Positions 1-8,292 are shown, counted from the first letter of the stretch. The stretch is DNA of 64,000 bases from Chryseobacterium tagetis (GCF_016735585.2 NZ_JAERSE020000002.1:558001-622000), one strand, 5' to 3'. Translations and numbers: made by a program. Notes: a model not told the origin generated them from the letters alone.

Positions 1-452
1 TTGAATATTTAAGTCAAAAAATCAATTATAAAAAAGCTGACGGAAAAGTGATCGGAAAGCATCAAGGGGCTCAATTTTTCACGATCGGACAAAGTAAGGG
101 ATTAGGAATCGGCGGACATAAAGAAAGCTGTTTTATCCTCTCTAGAGATATGGAAAACAATATTATTTTCGTTGGAGAAGGTCACAGTTTCCCTGGTTTG
201 CATAAAAAAGCACTGAAAGTTGATCATACTGAATTGCATTGGGTTCGTGAAGATTTAAAACTAAAAAATGGCGAATCCATGGAAGTAATGGCAAGATTCC
301 GATACAGACAGTCTCTGCAAAAAGCCACTTTATATCAGTTTGAAGATGCTCTCTATGTGGAATTTGAAGAACCACAGTCTGCCATAGCAGAAGGACAGTT
401 CGCTGCATGGTACGATGGAGAAGAACTTTTAGGAAGCGGAGTTATTTCATAA
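1..452 (+). CDS. mnmA: tRNA-specific 2-thiouridylase MnmA, C-terminal part
   Basis: This is the C-terminal end of MnmA, which thiolates the wobble uridine of tRNAs for Lys, Glu and Gln. The frame is open from base 3, so the gene starts before the window. The visible part has the family signature [20 protein letters not shown] and the C-terminal beta-barrel domain ending in [19 protein letters not shown]. The ATP-binding PP-loop and the catalytic cysteines lie outside the window. A hairpin terminator follows about 50 bases after the stop. The identification is firm, although only about 149 residues can be seen. Confidence 0.93.
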   Translation, partial: EYLSQKINYKKADGKVIGKHQGAQFFTIGQSKGLGIGGHKESCFILSRDMENNIIFVGEGHSFPGLHKKALKVDHTELHWVREDLKLKNGESMEVMARFRYRQSLQKATLYQFEDALYVEFEEPQSAIAEGQFAAWYDGEELLGSGVIS

Positions 453-466
453 AAAAAGAATATTTT

Positions 467-503
467 TCATTCATCTATAAAATTTTATCATTCATCTATA
501 AAA
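467..503. repeat. 16-bp direct repeat pair
   Basis: Two identical copies of TCATTCATCTATAAAA start at 467 and 488, a spacing of 21 bp, between mnmA and its terminator. The function is unknown. The spacing of two helical turns could mark a binding site, or it could be a small local duplication. Confidence 0.6.
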
Positions 504-532
504 AAGGCTTATACTTCTATAAGCCTTTATTT
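503..532 (+). terminator. Rho-independent terminator of mnmA
   Basis: An 11-bp stem (AAAGGCTTATA / TATAAGCCTTT) with a CTTC loop, followed by a T-rich tail. Confidence 0.8.
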
Positions 533-607
533 GTGCCTATTTCAGGCATATCTATTGTTTATTCTTAAGTAAGAAAAACAGAATATTAATTTTAAAATTT
601 GATTATT

Positions 608-910
608 ATGAAAAAGTTAGTTTTAGTAGCAGGATTGTTTATAGCATTCACTACAAACGCACAACAGAGAAATGAAGGTTTCAGAGATACTAAAGTAGAA
701 TATCATCAAAACCAGAAAGATTTCGGAGGATTAAGATTGTCTCCTCATCAGAAAAAAGAAGTCTACGCTCTGTCAAAACAAAGACTTACAGCAAGAGAAT
801 ATGATTTAAAACTGAGAAGAATTCTTTCTAAAGAACAGTATGCACAGTATCAGAGAGGTGATTTTCACAAAGACAGAAATATCGCAATGACAAAACCTTT
901 CAGAAGATAA
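608..910 (+). CDS. Small secreted protein of unknown function
   Basis: This 100-residue protein was not recognised. It begins with a clear signal peptide (MKKLVLVAGLFIAFTTNAQ), so it should reach the periplasm or beyond. The rest is basic and rich in Gln and Arg. Its segment LSPHQKKEVYALSKQR and the later ILSKEQYAQYQ resemble the helical LTxEQ pattern of small CpxP/Spy-like periplasmic proteins, but this is only a resemblance. An upstream in-frame TTG at 599 would put three residues before the signal peptide, so the ATG at 608 is preferred. It is a single-gene unit with its own terminator. Confidence 0.7.
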   Translation: MKKLVLVAGLFIAFTTNAQQRNEGFRDTKVEYHQNQKDFGGLRLSPHQKKEVYALSKQRLTAREYDLKLRRILSKEQYAQYQRGDFHKDRNIAMTKPFRR

Positions 911-928
911 AAAGTTAACTAAATAATA

Positions 929-963
929 AGCCCGGAACAAGATGTTTCGGGTTTTTCTTTTTG
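929..963 (+). terminator. Rho-independent terminator
   Basis: Stem CCCGGAAC / GTTTCGGG with one G-T pair, followed by TTTTTCTTTTT. It ends the small secreted protein gene. Confidence 0.8.
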
Positions 964-1069
964 AAATAATTTTTAAATTTCAAGGATAAAAGATAGCAAT
1001 GAAAAGTCGAAGAATCCAGAATATAAGTTCCATGGGTTGCATTTTATAAGTAACAAGTATTAGTTTTAA

Positions 1070-1225
1070 TCAGTAGATATTGACCTGTTTGAAATAATTC
1101 AGAAAGCAGACAGAAAAAACCTCATATCCGATTCCATAAGCTTTCCTATTGACAGCGATGAAATCCCGAAATCAATTATAAAACAGCTTGAAGATACAGA
1201 AGCTAACCGAATAGATTACAAATAG
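1070..1225 (+). pseudogene. Possible remnant of a coding sequence
   Basis: Between the terminator at 963 and the stop of the LytTR gene lie about 290 bases without an intact gene. One frame is open without a start codon from 1070 to a TAG at 1225. It would encode about 51 residues of ordinary composition (for example DLFEIIQKADRKNLI and IIKQLEDTEANRIDYK). It looks like the end of a decayed gene, but the family is not recognised and the open frame may be chance. Confidence 0.3.
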
Positions 1226-1250
1226 TTATTTACACGCTATTCATTCTTTA

Positions 1251-1994
1251 TCAGCTTACCAGCCAATCTTTAAAGTCTTTTACACGATCGCGGCTGACTG
1301 TAATTTCTTCCTGTGGCTGAAATTCCAGTTCTACTTTGTAATTCGGAGAGGTATGAATATTTTTAATGTAATCGGAATTGATAATAAACTGTCGATTTAC
1401 CCGAAAGAATTTTTTCTCATCAAGAGTATCTTCCAGTTCATCCAACGTAAAATCTGACGGGAAAGACCGCTCCTGAGTCTGGAGATAAACGATTTTATTT
1501 TCACTGAAAAAACAGCTTATTTCGTGGGTCTGAACAATTTTCAGGTTGTATCCTATTTTCACTAAAATCCTGGAAAGCGTTGTCTTTTCTTTTTTTATTA
1601 ACTGCTTAATTTCTTGCGAATTGACAGAGTTATCTGAAGGAATAAATGATTTATATTTCTCAATTGCTCCGGCAAGATCTTCATCAAGAATAGGCTTCAG
1701 AAGATAATCAATGCTGTTTAATTTGAACGCTTTTAAGGTATACTGATCAAAAGCCGTGGTATAAATAATAAAGCCTTTTGTAGGAACTTTCTCAAAAATA
1801 TCAAACGATAAACCGTCTCCTAAAACAATATCTGAAAATATCAGCTGCGGATGTTCATTTTCTGAAAACCACTGTACTCCTTCTTCTACGGATTCTATTT
1901 TCCCAACCAATTCTATTTCAGGAAATTCATTAAGCATTCTTTCCAATTTCCTTGAAGCCGGTTTTTCGTCTTCGATAATGACTGTTTTGATCAT
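1251..1994 (-). CDS. LytTR-family response regulator
   Basis: A 247-residue response regulator of the LytR/AlgR type. The receiver domain (about residues 1-120) has the acidic cluster IIEDE, the predicted phosphoacceptor Asp55 in LIFSDIVLGDG, and a conserved Lys in YLLKP. The C-terminal part (about 140-247) is a LytTR DNA-binding domain with the typical FFRVNRQFIIN segment. The partner is probably the LytS-like kinase at 3704-5029 in the same cluster. It is the last gene after two 2TM-domain genes, so it probably shares their promoter. LytTR-like direct repeats lie upstream of that promoter and also upstream of the TonB receptor, which suggests autoregulation and control of the receptor. Confidence 0.92.
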   Translation of the reverse strand: MIKTVIIEDEKPASRKLERMLNEFPEIELVGKIESVEEGVQWFSENEHPQLIFSDIVLGDGLSFDIFEKVPTKGFIIYTTAFDQYTLKAFKLNSIDYLLKPILDEDLAGAIEKYKSFIPSDNSVNSQEIKQLIKKEKTTLSRILVKIGYNLKIVQTHEISCFFSENKIVYLQTQERSFPSDFTLDELEDTLDEKKFFRVNRQFIINSDYIKNIHTSPNYKVELEFQPQEEITVSRDRVKDFKDWLVS

Positions 1995-2052
1995 TGAGTT
2001 CCCGATTTTAGTTTACTTTTTCGAAATAAAAATACTCAAAAATTATCCGTTT

Positions 2053-2337
2053 TTAAAATTTAATTGGCTCTTTTGATTTTCTCATCTCTTTTTCGATCAC
2101 ATTTCTTTCCCACTGAGAATCCAATAAAAATAGTTTTACTGCTTTTACGGTTAAAATAATTCCCCAAATCGTCAAAATAACTGATCCGTTCCATTGTGAA
2201 ATATTGAAGATTCCTTTTTCGAAAATATCATCAAAGTAAATTATAAAAGCAACGATTCCGAACCATAACAAATTTTTGTAGAATCTTTTTAAGTCGTGTA
2301 CTCTCTGTTGTGCCTGATTGTAGTTCATTGTATTCAT
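2053..2337 (-). CDS. 2TM-domain membrane protein
   Basis: A 94-residue protein with two membrane helices after a short charged N-terminal helix (AQQRVHDLKRFYKNLLWFGIV). It ends in a charged tail carrying the family-like pattern W-E-x-x-x-I-x-x-E-M. It belongs to the same small family as the next gene upstream (2362-2658) and the tail of the kinase at 3704, but is more diverged. The function of the 2TM domain is not established. Its place between another 2TM gene and a LytTR regulator suggests a role in sensing or signalling at the inner membrane. A second ATG three codons in is possible. Confidence 0.75.
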   Translation of the reverse strand: MNTMNYNQAQQRVHDLKRFYKNLLWFGIVAFIIYFDDIFEKGIFNISQWNGSVILTIWGIILTVKAVKLFLLDSQWERNVIEKEMRKSKEPIKF

Positions 2338-2361
2338 TTTTAAATGGTTATTATTTTTTAA

Positions 2362-2658
2362 TTAAAGTGATTTTGTTCTGCTTTTTTCTTCTTCCATCAA
2401 TTGCTTGATTTTCTTTTCTTCCCAATCTTTTCCGATTCCGAAAGTACTTACTGCATGAGCCAGGAGTCCGAGTCCCCAACCTAACATCGGCCAGTAAAAC
2501 CATAAATGTTCAGGTGAAGTGATAATGTTTAAAATAAACAGGAAAGGAATCACAAGACAGTAAGAACTAAGATTTCCGTAGAAACTTTTAAGGTCTTTTA
2601 CTCTTTTTGATGCTTTTTCGTAAGCTAAAACTTCTTTTTGGTAAGATAAATTTTCCAT
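2362..2658 (-). CDS. 2TM-domain membrane protein, close relative of the kinase C-terminus
   Basis: A 98-residue protein with the full 2TM pattern: an N-terminal amphipathic segment (YEKASKRVKDLKSFYGNL), two hydrophobic helices around the loop TSPEHLWFYWPMLGWG, and a charged tail (DWEEKKIKQLMEEE). By eye it is about two thirds identical to residues 355-441 of the histidine kinase at 3704-5029, including a stretch of identical DNA, so one was probably copied from the other. It is the first gene of a unit of 2TM, 2TM and LytTR regulator. Confidence 0.82.
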   Translation of the reverse strand: MENLSYQKEVLAYEKASKRVKDLKSFYGNLSSYCLVIPFLFILNIITSPEHLWFYWPMLGWGLGLLAHAVSTFGIGKDWEEKKIKQLMEEEKSRTKSL

Positions 2659-2701
2659 GATTATAATTTTTAAAATGTTTAACTGTTTGTTTTTGTTGAT
2701 A

Positions 2702-2733
2702 CAAATGTAGGTCAGCCAACCCCCTCAAATCAA
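2702..2733 (-). promoter_or_regulatory. Predicted promoter of the 2TM/LytTR operon
   Basis: On the minus strand TACATTTG (2702-2709) matches the Bacteroidota -7 consensus TAnnTTTG, with a TTG 21 bases upstream (2731-2733) as the -33 element. It lies about 45 bases before the start at 2658. Confidence 0.5.
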
Positions 2734-2742
2734 TTTTATATT

Positions 2743-2773
2743 ACCGAACCGTAGAAAATGGTTCCTGAATTGT
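2743..2773 (-). promoter_or_regulatory. Putative LytTR binding site (direct repeat)
   Basis: Two 10-bp half-sites, ACCGAACCGT (2743-2752) and CCTGAATTGT (2764-2773), have starts 21 bp apart. Their complements (ACGGTTCGGT and ACAATTCAGG) fit the published LytTR-type direct-repeat pattern with one mismatch each. The site starts 34 bp upstream of the -7 element, which is the usual place for an activator. A similar pair with the same geometry precedes the TonB receptor at 8262-8292. Confidence 0.5.
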
Positions 2774-2774
2774 A

Positions 2775-2806
2775 AAAATCCCGACTCAACGGAGAATCGG
2801 GATTTT
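2775..2806 (-). terminator. Terminator of the kinase operon
   Basis: A 10-bp stem (AAAATCCCGA / TCGGGATTTT) about 30 bases after the stop of the methyltransferase-like gene. Its edge almost touches the putative LytTR site of the next operon. Confidence 0.7.
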
Positions 2807-2836
2807 AATTATTGTCTGTTTTAGATTTATTTTACT

Positions 2837-3403
2837 TTAATAGATAAAGGGAATCAGCCTTTTTGTTTCTTTTCTGTATTGAATATATTCATCTCCAAAC
2901 TGCTCAACCAAAGCTTGTTCTTCTACTTTAATCCTGTAATTGAACGCCAGAAATGGAGGAATAAAAGCAATAGCAAATGAAACCCAGTTATTCAGGAACA
3001 AACCTAATCCTACAAATGTTAGTAATGCAAACGTATATGAAGGGTGTCTCATATATTTGTAAAAGCCTTCTTTTTTAATCTTATGATCTTCTCTGATGCT
3101 CACATCTACCGTAAAATATTTACCCAAAGACCTGATAATAATCCATCTGAAAAGAACTCCGATCACAATACAACTTTCACCGAGAAAAAAGATCCAATCT
3201 CTTTTACTGATAGGACATTTGAACATATTAGAAATAAAAACAGCCAAAAAAATCGACGGAACGATCACCACCCACAAAATATTTAAGGTTGATTTGTCTT
3301 TCTTCTGGGCATTCTGACCCGAGGTAAAGATTCTTTTGTAATACAGCTCACTCAGAAACCAAACTGCCATCGAAATATAAAATACAATGGTAAGCTCTTT
3401 CAT
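2837..3403 (-). CDS. Isoprenylcysteine carboxyl methyltransferase-like membrane protein
   Basis: A 188-residue integral membrane protein of the ICMT / phospholipid methyltransferase-like family. The C-terminal half carries the family pattern MRHPSYTFALLTFVGLGLF and the closing RIKVEEQALVEQFGDEYIQY with the conserved Glu and Tyr. There are about five hydrophobic segments. The ATG at 3403 is chosen because the upstream in-frame extension overlaps the preceding 2TM gene and is not conserved-looking. It follows that 2TM gene by one base, so it belongs to the kinase operon. Bacterial members methylate lipids or unknown small substrates; the substrate here cannot be told. Confidence 0.78.
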   Translation of the reverse strand: MKELTIVFYISMAVWFLSELYYKRIFTSGQNAQKKDKSTLNILWVVIVPSIFLAVFISNMFKCPISKRDWIFFLGESCIVIGVLFRWIIIRSLGKYFTVDVSIREDHKIKKEGFYKYMRHPSYTFALLTFVGLGLFLNNWVSFAIAFIPPFLAFNYRIKVEEQALVEQFGDEYIQYRKETKRLIPFIY

Positions 3404-3404
3404 A

Positions 3405-3701
3405 TTACTTTTCTTTATCCATGAGTTCTTTAATCTTTTTCTCTTCCCAGCGTTTTCCCAGCACAAATGGCGGTAAAAAAACGCTTAATCCGTGTGCGGC
3501 AAGGCCAATTCCCCAAAAGACAGGCAACTGAAGCATATTCCAGCCCCATTGCTCTTTATCATCGGTATCAAAAAACTGAAGGGCAATGACCAGAAGATTC
3601 GTAAAACAATATACCATGAGGTGGACATAAAATCCTTTGATCTTTTTTACCCGTTTCTCTGCTTCTTTGTAGCGGATATCACTTTCGTTTATAGGAGTCA
3701 T
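3405..3701 (-). CDS. 2TM-domain membrane protein
   Basis: A 98-residue protein with the 2TM architecture: charged N-terminal helix (YKEAEKRVKKIKGFYVHL), two hydrophobic stretches around FDTDDKEQWGWNMLQLPVFWG, and the tail KRWEEKKIKELMDKEK. The ATG at 3701 lies two bases after the stop of the kinase gene, so the two are almost certainly cotranscribed and perhaps translationally coupled. A longer in-frame reading to 3842 runs through the kinase C-terminus in another frame and is rejected. Confidence 0.8.
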   Translation of the reverse strand: MTPINESDIRYKEAEKRVKKIKGFYVHLMVYCFTNLLVIALQFFDTDDKEQWGWNMLQLPVFWGIGLAAHGLSVFLPPFVLGKRWEEKKIKELMDKEK

Positions 3702-3703
3702 CT

Positions 3704-5029
3704 TTATCTGTTTTTGTGTTGATCTTGTTTTTCTAATATTTCCCGTATTTTTTTCTCTTCCCAGGTTCTGCCGATCGAGAAAACACTTATTGCATGCGCA
3801 GCAATCCCTATTCCCCATCCTAACATCGGCCAGTAAAACCATAAGTGTTTAGGTGAAGTAATCAGGTTAAGAATTGCCAAGAACGTGATTACAATGATGT
3901 AAGAGAAAAAGTTTCCGTAGAAGCTTTTAATCTCTTTTACGCGTTTCTGTGCTTTTTCATACGCTTTGTCTTCAGATTCGCTTTTTACGCTGACTACATT
4001 AGGCTTACTGGATAACATAGGAAGTTTAACTTTAAAATAATCATCAGATTTTTCGATAAAAACATTCCGTTTCGTCAGCAGAGAATACCGCTGAACAATA
4101 TTGGCCAGTCCGATTCCCGCGCTTTCCTTCATCTGTTCCCTTATCTGAAGATTGTTTTCGATACAAAGGGTATCATTTTCAGAAAAGACTTTTATAATTA
4201 ATGGCTTTGAGGAAGTGGCAAAATTGTGCTTGATACAGTTTTCCAAAAGCAGCTGTAATGAAAGCGGAACGACCAATCGTTTTAGGTCTTCATTTTTAAT
4301 ATTAAATTCAAAATCTACACTGTCTTCAAATCTTGTTTTTAAAAGATCACAATAGGTTTTTGCAAATTCGATTTCGTCTTCTACCGTGACTAATTCTTTG
4401 TCTTTCTGCTCCAAAACATATCTGTAGATCTTTGACATTGAAGCGGTAAATTTCTGAGCCTGTTTCGGGTTTTCGTCAATCAAAGAGCTTAAAACATTTA
4501 GAGAATTGAATAAAAAATGTGGATCTAACTGATTTTTAAGACTTTCAAACTGCGCATTTGCAGACTTGGCAATCAGTTTTTGTTCTACCACTTCCTTTTT
4601 TGAAGTTTTTTTCAGCTCTTCCATAAAGCTTCTCGCATGGAGAAAAGCAGAGATCAAAAGAGCAACATTGATGGTAAACCAATTGATGAAATTATATTTC
4701 CCGGAAAAGTATTCTTCTACTGTAGCCGCTTTCTGAATGACCACAAAGTTTAAATAGTTACAGAAATATACCAGAATAATATTGGCAATCAGAATCGAAA
4801 TAACACTGATAAATGCCCTTTTCGTAGTGGCTTCAGACCATGGAAATTTTTTATTGAGAAAATCGTTAATTCCCCAGTTTCCTACTCCCAAAACAAATGA
4901 ATAGATAAAGGAAATAAGAATGGTATGAATAAAATTTTCAATATTTTTCTCGTCTGTAAACACAAAAAAGAAGAACATTGAAGTTGCCAATGATACCCAA
5001 AATAACGTTATGATGTTTTTACGTTTCAT
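3704..5029 (-). CDS. LytS-like sensor histidine kinase with a C-terminal 2TM domain
   Basis: A 441-residue membrane histidine kinase. Four predicted membrane helices (about residues 8-24, 33-52, 72-95 and 114-131) are followed by a short coiled coil and a His_kinase domain with the phosphoacceptor His171 in LDPHFLFNSLN. The ATPase region has LLENCIKHNF (N box) and GIGLANIVQRY (G box). Unusually, residues 355-441 form a complete 2TM domain after the ATPase domain, nearly the same as the separate protein at 2362-2658. The likely partner is the LytTR regulator at 1251-1994. It leads an operon with a 2TM gene and an ICMT-like gene. Confidence 0.9.
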   Translation of the reverse strand: MKRKNIITLFWVSLATSMFFFFVFTDEKNIENFIHTILISFIYSFVLGVGNWGINDFLNKKFPWSEATTKRAFISVISILIANIILVYFCNYLNFVVIQKAATVEEYFSGKYNFINWFTINVALLISAFLHARSFMEELKKTSKKEVVEQKLIAKSANAQFESLKNQLDPHFLFNSLNVLSSLIDENPKQAQKFTASMSKIYRYVLEQKDKELVTVEDEIEFAKTYCDLLKTRFEDSVDFEFNIKNEDLKRLVVPLSLQLLLENCIKHNFATSSKPLIIKVFSENDTLCIENNLQIREQMKESAGIGLANIVQRYSLLTKRNVFIEKSDDYFKVKLPMLSSKPNVVSVKSESEDKAYEKAQKRVKEIKSFYGNFFSYIIVITFLAILNLITSPKHLWFYWPMLGWGIGIAAHAISVFSIGRTWEEKKIREILEKQDQHKNR

Positions 5030-5134
5030 ATCCAGAATTTGCCTGATAAAAAATCAGTTTTTTATAAAGACCGGCCTTCCAAAAAAGGAAGACCAGCATA
5101 TTATTTTTGGCGACTATATAGAATTTTACATCAT

Positions 5135-5207
5135 TGTCATTCTGACGAAGGAAGAATCTCACTACAGCATAGATTCTTCATTTCACTACGTTACATTCAG
5201 AATGACA
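5135..5207. repeat. Dispersed palindromic repeat, copy 1
   Basis: A 73-bp element with inverted ends (TGTCATTCTGA and TCAGAATGACA) lies in the gap between the kinase and the gene at 5260. A diverged copy in reverse orientation lies at 57135-57206. Similar palindromes are scattered in flavobacterial intergenic regions. As RNA it would form a long imperfect hairpin. Just upstream (about 5078-5098) is a weaker inverted repeat with GGTCTTCC / GGAAGGCC arms that could act as a minus-strand terminator. Confidence 0.7.
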
Positions 5208-5259
5208 GAGTCATAATAATTAAGATAGCAGGATTAATGTAAAATTGTATATAATTACC

Positions 5260-5910
5260 TTATTTTTTATCTCCCATACTCAAAAAATATTCTGCTTCAG
5301 ATTTTCCCCAATTAGGATCCAAAGACGTTTTGGGCTTAAATGCATTGAATTTTTCTAAAGCCGCTTTAAAAAGTTCAAGTCCTTTTGTTTTACTTCCGCC
5401 ATATTGCTCCGGAGTGAAATATACATCTTCTGCTTTTATTAAAGCCACTCTCGGATTGGATGCATCAAAACTTTCCGCTTTTTTCAGCTCTTCTGCAGCC
5501 TGCATTCCGTAAGTCATATATCTTTGTTGTGGATTCACCATCATTTTCAGAGAAAAGACCATTTTTTGCAGCAAATGGATCTCAGAGTTATTTTTTTCTG
5601 TGCTTTCTGCAGCATCTACATATTTCTGTGCCTGATCTGCCACTTCATCCAGACTGTCCATTTTTCCGTCTCTCATCAAAACTCTCCCTTTCTGAATGTA
5701 AGAAAATGCAGTATAGTAATTGGGAAGCCATTTCCCTTTTTCTTTGTCACCAATTCTTTGAAAATCATTTGCCAGTGTTTGAAAGTCTTCAACCGTTTTG
5801 CAGGTTTCAATTTTAGCGATTTTCTCTGTCATAATTTTTTCATAACCGGCCTGAGCAAAAGTGATTAAGCTAACACAGCTTAAAGCAGCCGTTAAAATGT
5901 ATTTTTTCAT
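5260..5910 (-). CDS. Secreted TPR-like protein of unknown function
   Basis: A 216-residue protein with an N-terminal signal peptide (MKKYILTAALSCVSLITFAQA). The body is helical and repeat-like (YIQKGRVLMRDGKMDSLDEVADQAQKYV and later LKKAESFDASNPRVALIKAED), resembling tetratricopeptide solenoids, but no family is recognised with confidence. It follows the TonB-dependent receptor by 50 bases on the same strand, so it is probably cotranscribed and may be a periplasmic partner of that receptor. No metal or ligand motif is evident. Confidence 0.75.
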   Translation of the reverse strand: MKKYILTAALSCVSLITFAQAGYEKIMTEKIAKIETCKTVEDFQTLANDFQRIGDKEKGKWLPNYYTAFSYIQKGRVLMRDGKMDSLDEVADQAQKYVDAAESTEKNNSEIHLLQKMVFSLKMMVNPQQRYMTYGMQAAEELKKAESFDASNPRVALIKAEDVYFTPEQYGGSKTKGLELFKAALEKFNAFKPKTSLDPNWGKSEAEYFLSMGDKK

Positions 5911-5960
5911 AGTTTCTAAATTTTTTTGAAGGTTATTTTTTATTTAAATGTAGTTGTTTT

Positions 5961-8204
5961 TTACAGATTATTGTTAATTGCATCCTGTGTTCTGTCTACT
6001 CCGAAGCTAATGAATGCACCGATAAAAACAAATGTATTCACCGGAGGCACGACTGCCGAACTCTGGTTTCCGTTTCGGGAAAAGTTATATCCATAGATAT
6101 TTTTTGATCCTAACACATTTGAAACACTCAATACAAGAACGGTAAATGCTTTTGCATCTTTTTTACCCAGGTTCGGAAGATAATTAAAGCTGAAATTTAA
6201 AGCACTGTAATCTTTTAACCTTCCTTCATTTCTGATAAAATTAACCTCATCTCCATTTACTGTTTTTGTAGCAATATCGTAATAAGGTCTCCCTTTTGAA
6301 TAGCTGTAAGAAAGATTGGTTCCAAATTTCAGTTCTGGGAAAAACCGCTTCGCTACGACTGAAAGAGTATGTTCTGAAGCAAAATTAGGTTTCAGGCTCA
6401 TCGGATAATTCATAAAATCTCTTTTTGAATCCAGATAAGAATAGCTTATCCAATAGTCTATGTTTTTGAATGTCTTTTTATCTCTCCAGAAAAGTTCCAA
6501 TCCTTTTGCAAAACCATATCCGTCATTGTTTACAGCGGTTTGCACAGGTTGATATTGTCCGTTGATTTCTCCGATATTCTGTACTTTAACCAGTTCGTCA
6601 TATTTTTTGTAAAAAGCTTCCAGTCTTAAGCTTCTTCCTTCTGACGCTCTCTGAATCTGGAAAATATAATGCTGTGACTGCTGAAAATCAAGATGTGACG
6701 GTGAATTGATGTATTTACTTTCCGGATTCTGATAAAATAACCCATAAGCGAGCGAAGTGGTCCAGTCTTTTGCCAAACGGTAAGCGATTGCAAAACGCGG
6801 AGCTATATTGGCTTTTCCCAGAAAAGAAGAATACTCTCCTCTTACCCCGATTTTTGCAGAAAGCGAGTTGCTGAATCCCAAATCTGTTTCTAAAAAAGCA
6901 GCAGAGATCAGATCTTTATAATTTTTTTGAATCTCCTGAAAATTCAGCTGTTCACTGGCATTATTCAGCTCAAAACCTCCTCTTATTGCACTTATTTTAT
7001 TAATTTTTCTATCCAAAACAGCTTTGAGATTAATATAATTTCCATCATTTAAAACCTGTGTTTTTTCTGATTCAAGACTGTTTGTTTCTGTTGAAAAATT
7101 AAGATCCGACCTGTTAAATGAATAGGAAGTTCCTACGTTCAACAGATATTTTCCGAATTTTTGTTTGAAAGATAAATTGTGATAGGTATTTTTTCCTTTT
7201 AGGCGAACCAGCGCAAAATCATATTCAGGTTCAAGACTTTCTGTTTTTACCCCCATTTTATTGGTATTGTACATTCCGTAATATTTGAAAAGTCCGCCGG
7301 ATTTGGTTTTAATTCTGAATTTGGCATCTCCGTTGAAACCTTGTGGTGCATCAATAAAATCGGTATTAAAATCAAAGACTTTCTGCATTAAACTTAATAA
7401 AGAATATCCTGCACTTGCGCCATAAGAATAGGTCTTTTTATCATCTAGCTTTTGGAAACCGGCATTCAAAAATATCGGTGAAACTCCGAAATCATAAGAA
7501 CTCTGATCCGGAAGATCCACACTTTCCAGCATTAATGCCCCTGAAAGAGCCTGTCCGTACAACGCAGAATATCCTCCGCTGGAAAATACATTTCCTTTAA
7601 AAAGTGAAGTATTAAACTGATCTCTTCCTGCAATTCCCGGAATTGAATTGGAGAAATAATTATTAATCAAGCTTCCATCCATAAAAATTTTTGACTCCGT
7701 TCCTGTTCCTCCGCGAATAAATAATCCTTCCGATTCTCCTACTTTTTGCACTCCCGGAAGATAGTTTAACGCTGAAGAAATCTGTCCGTCTGCTCCTGCA
7801 GTGGTATAAATATCTATCGGAGTTAAAAGCGCCGTTGCTCTTTTTTTATCACTTGCCTCAATAGATCCTGCAGAAACCACAACGGCATCTATTTCGTTGA
7901 TCTGCTCTTTTAGATCTGCATTCATCACTACATTCTGATCTCCAATCGTGATATTCCTGCTTACTTCAATGTATTTTGGATGGGTAAAACTCAAAATATG
8001 ATCTCCTTTTTCTGAAGTTTCGAAAGAGAAATTACCTTCTGCATCGGTTGTTGCCCCATCGTATGTATCCTTTAAGGTGACATTTACTTCTTTAATTCCT
8101 TTATTTTTAAAGCTTACCTTTCCTGATATTTTTATCTGGGAAAAATGCAGCACAAATGAAAGGAAAGCTGTCAGAAGAATTATTTTTTTAATTTGGGTTT
8201 TCAT
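5961..8204 (-). CDS. TonB-dependent receptor with carboxypeptidase-regulatory-like domain
   Basis: A 747-residue outer membrane receptor. A signal peptide is followed by a CarboxypepD_reg-like beta-sandwich (about 25-105, KISGKVSFKNKGIKEVNVTLKDTYDG), a plug domain (about 110-230, with GLFIRGGTGTESKIFMDG and LYGQALSGALMLES) and a beta-barrel to the C-terminus. The substrate cannot be read from the sequence: there is no SusD partner next to it, so glycan uptake of the SusCD type is unlikely, and a metal or siderophore is possible. A promoter with a LytTR-like direct repeat lies upstream, which ties it to the two-component system at 1.2-5 kb. Confidence 0.93.
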   Translation of the reverse strand: MKTQIKKIILLTAFLSFVLHFSQIKISGKVSFKNKGIKEVNVTLKDTYDGATTDAEGNFSFETSEKGDHILSFTHPKYIEVSRNITIGDQNVVMNADLKEQINEIDAVVVSAGSIEASDKKRATALLTPIDIYTTAGADGQISSALNYLPGVQKVGESEGLFIRGGTGTESKIFMDGSLINNYFSNSIPGIAGRDQFNTSLFKGNVFSSGGYSALYGQALSGALMLESVDLPDQSSYDFGVSPIFLNAGFQKLDDKKTYSYGASAGYSLLSLMQKVFDFNTDFIDAPQGFNGDAKFRIKTKSGGLFKYYGMYNTNKMGVKTESLEPEYDFALVRLKGKNTYHNLSFKQKFGKYLLNVGTSYSFNRSDLNFSTETNSLESEKTQVLNDGNYINLKAVLDRKINKISAIRGGFELNNASEQLNFQEIQKNYKDLISAAFLETDLGFSNSLSAKIGVRGEYSSFLGKANIAPRFAIAYRLAKDWTTSLAYGLFYQNPESKYINSPSHLDFQQSQHYIFQIQRASEGRSLRLEAFYKKYDELVKVQNIGEINGQYQPVQTAVNNDGYGFAKGLELFWRDKKTFKNIDYWISYSYLDSKRDFMNYPMSLKPNFASEHTLSVVAKRFFPELKFGTNLSYSYSKGRPYYDIATKTVNGDEVNFIRNEGRLKDYSALNFSFNYLPNLGKKDAKAFTVLVLSVSNVLGSKNIYGYNFSRNGNQSSAVVPPVNTFVFIGAFISFGVDRTQDAINNNL

Positions 8205-8221
8205 GTTTTTTATTTACGGTT

Positions 8222-8292
8222 CAAAAATAATATCAAAATTCTCTTGTTCTGTTTTTTTCTTACCGAGTTGTTAAATTTCGTTTCCGAATGGT
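8222..8292 (-). promoter_or_regulatory. Promoter and putative LytTR site of the TonB receptor operon
   Basis: On the minus strand TATTTTTG (8222-8229) fits the TAnnTTTG -7 element. No good -33 TTG is seen at the right distance. Instead there are direct half-sites ACCGAGTTGT (8262-8271) and TCCGAATGGT (8283-8292), 21 bp apart and 33 bp from the -7 element. The spacing and sequence match the site at 2743-2773. A weak -33 element with an adjacent direct repeat suggests activation. Confidence 0.5.
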
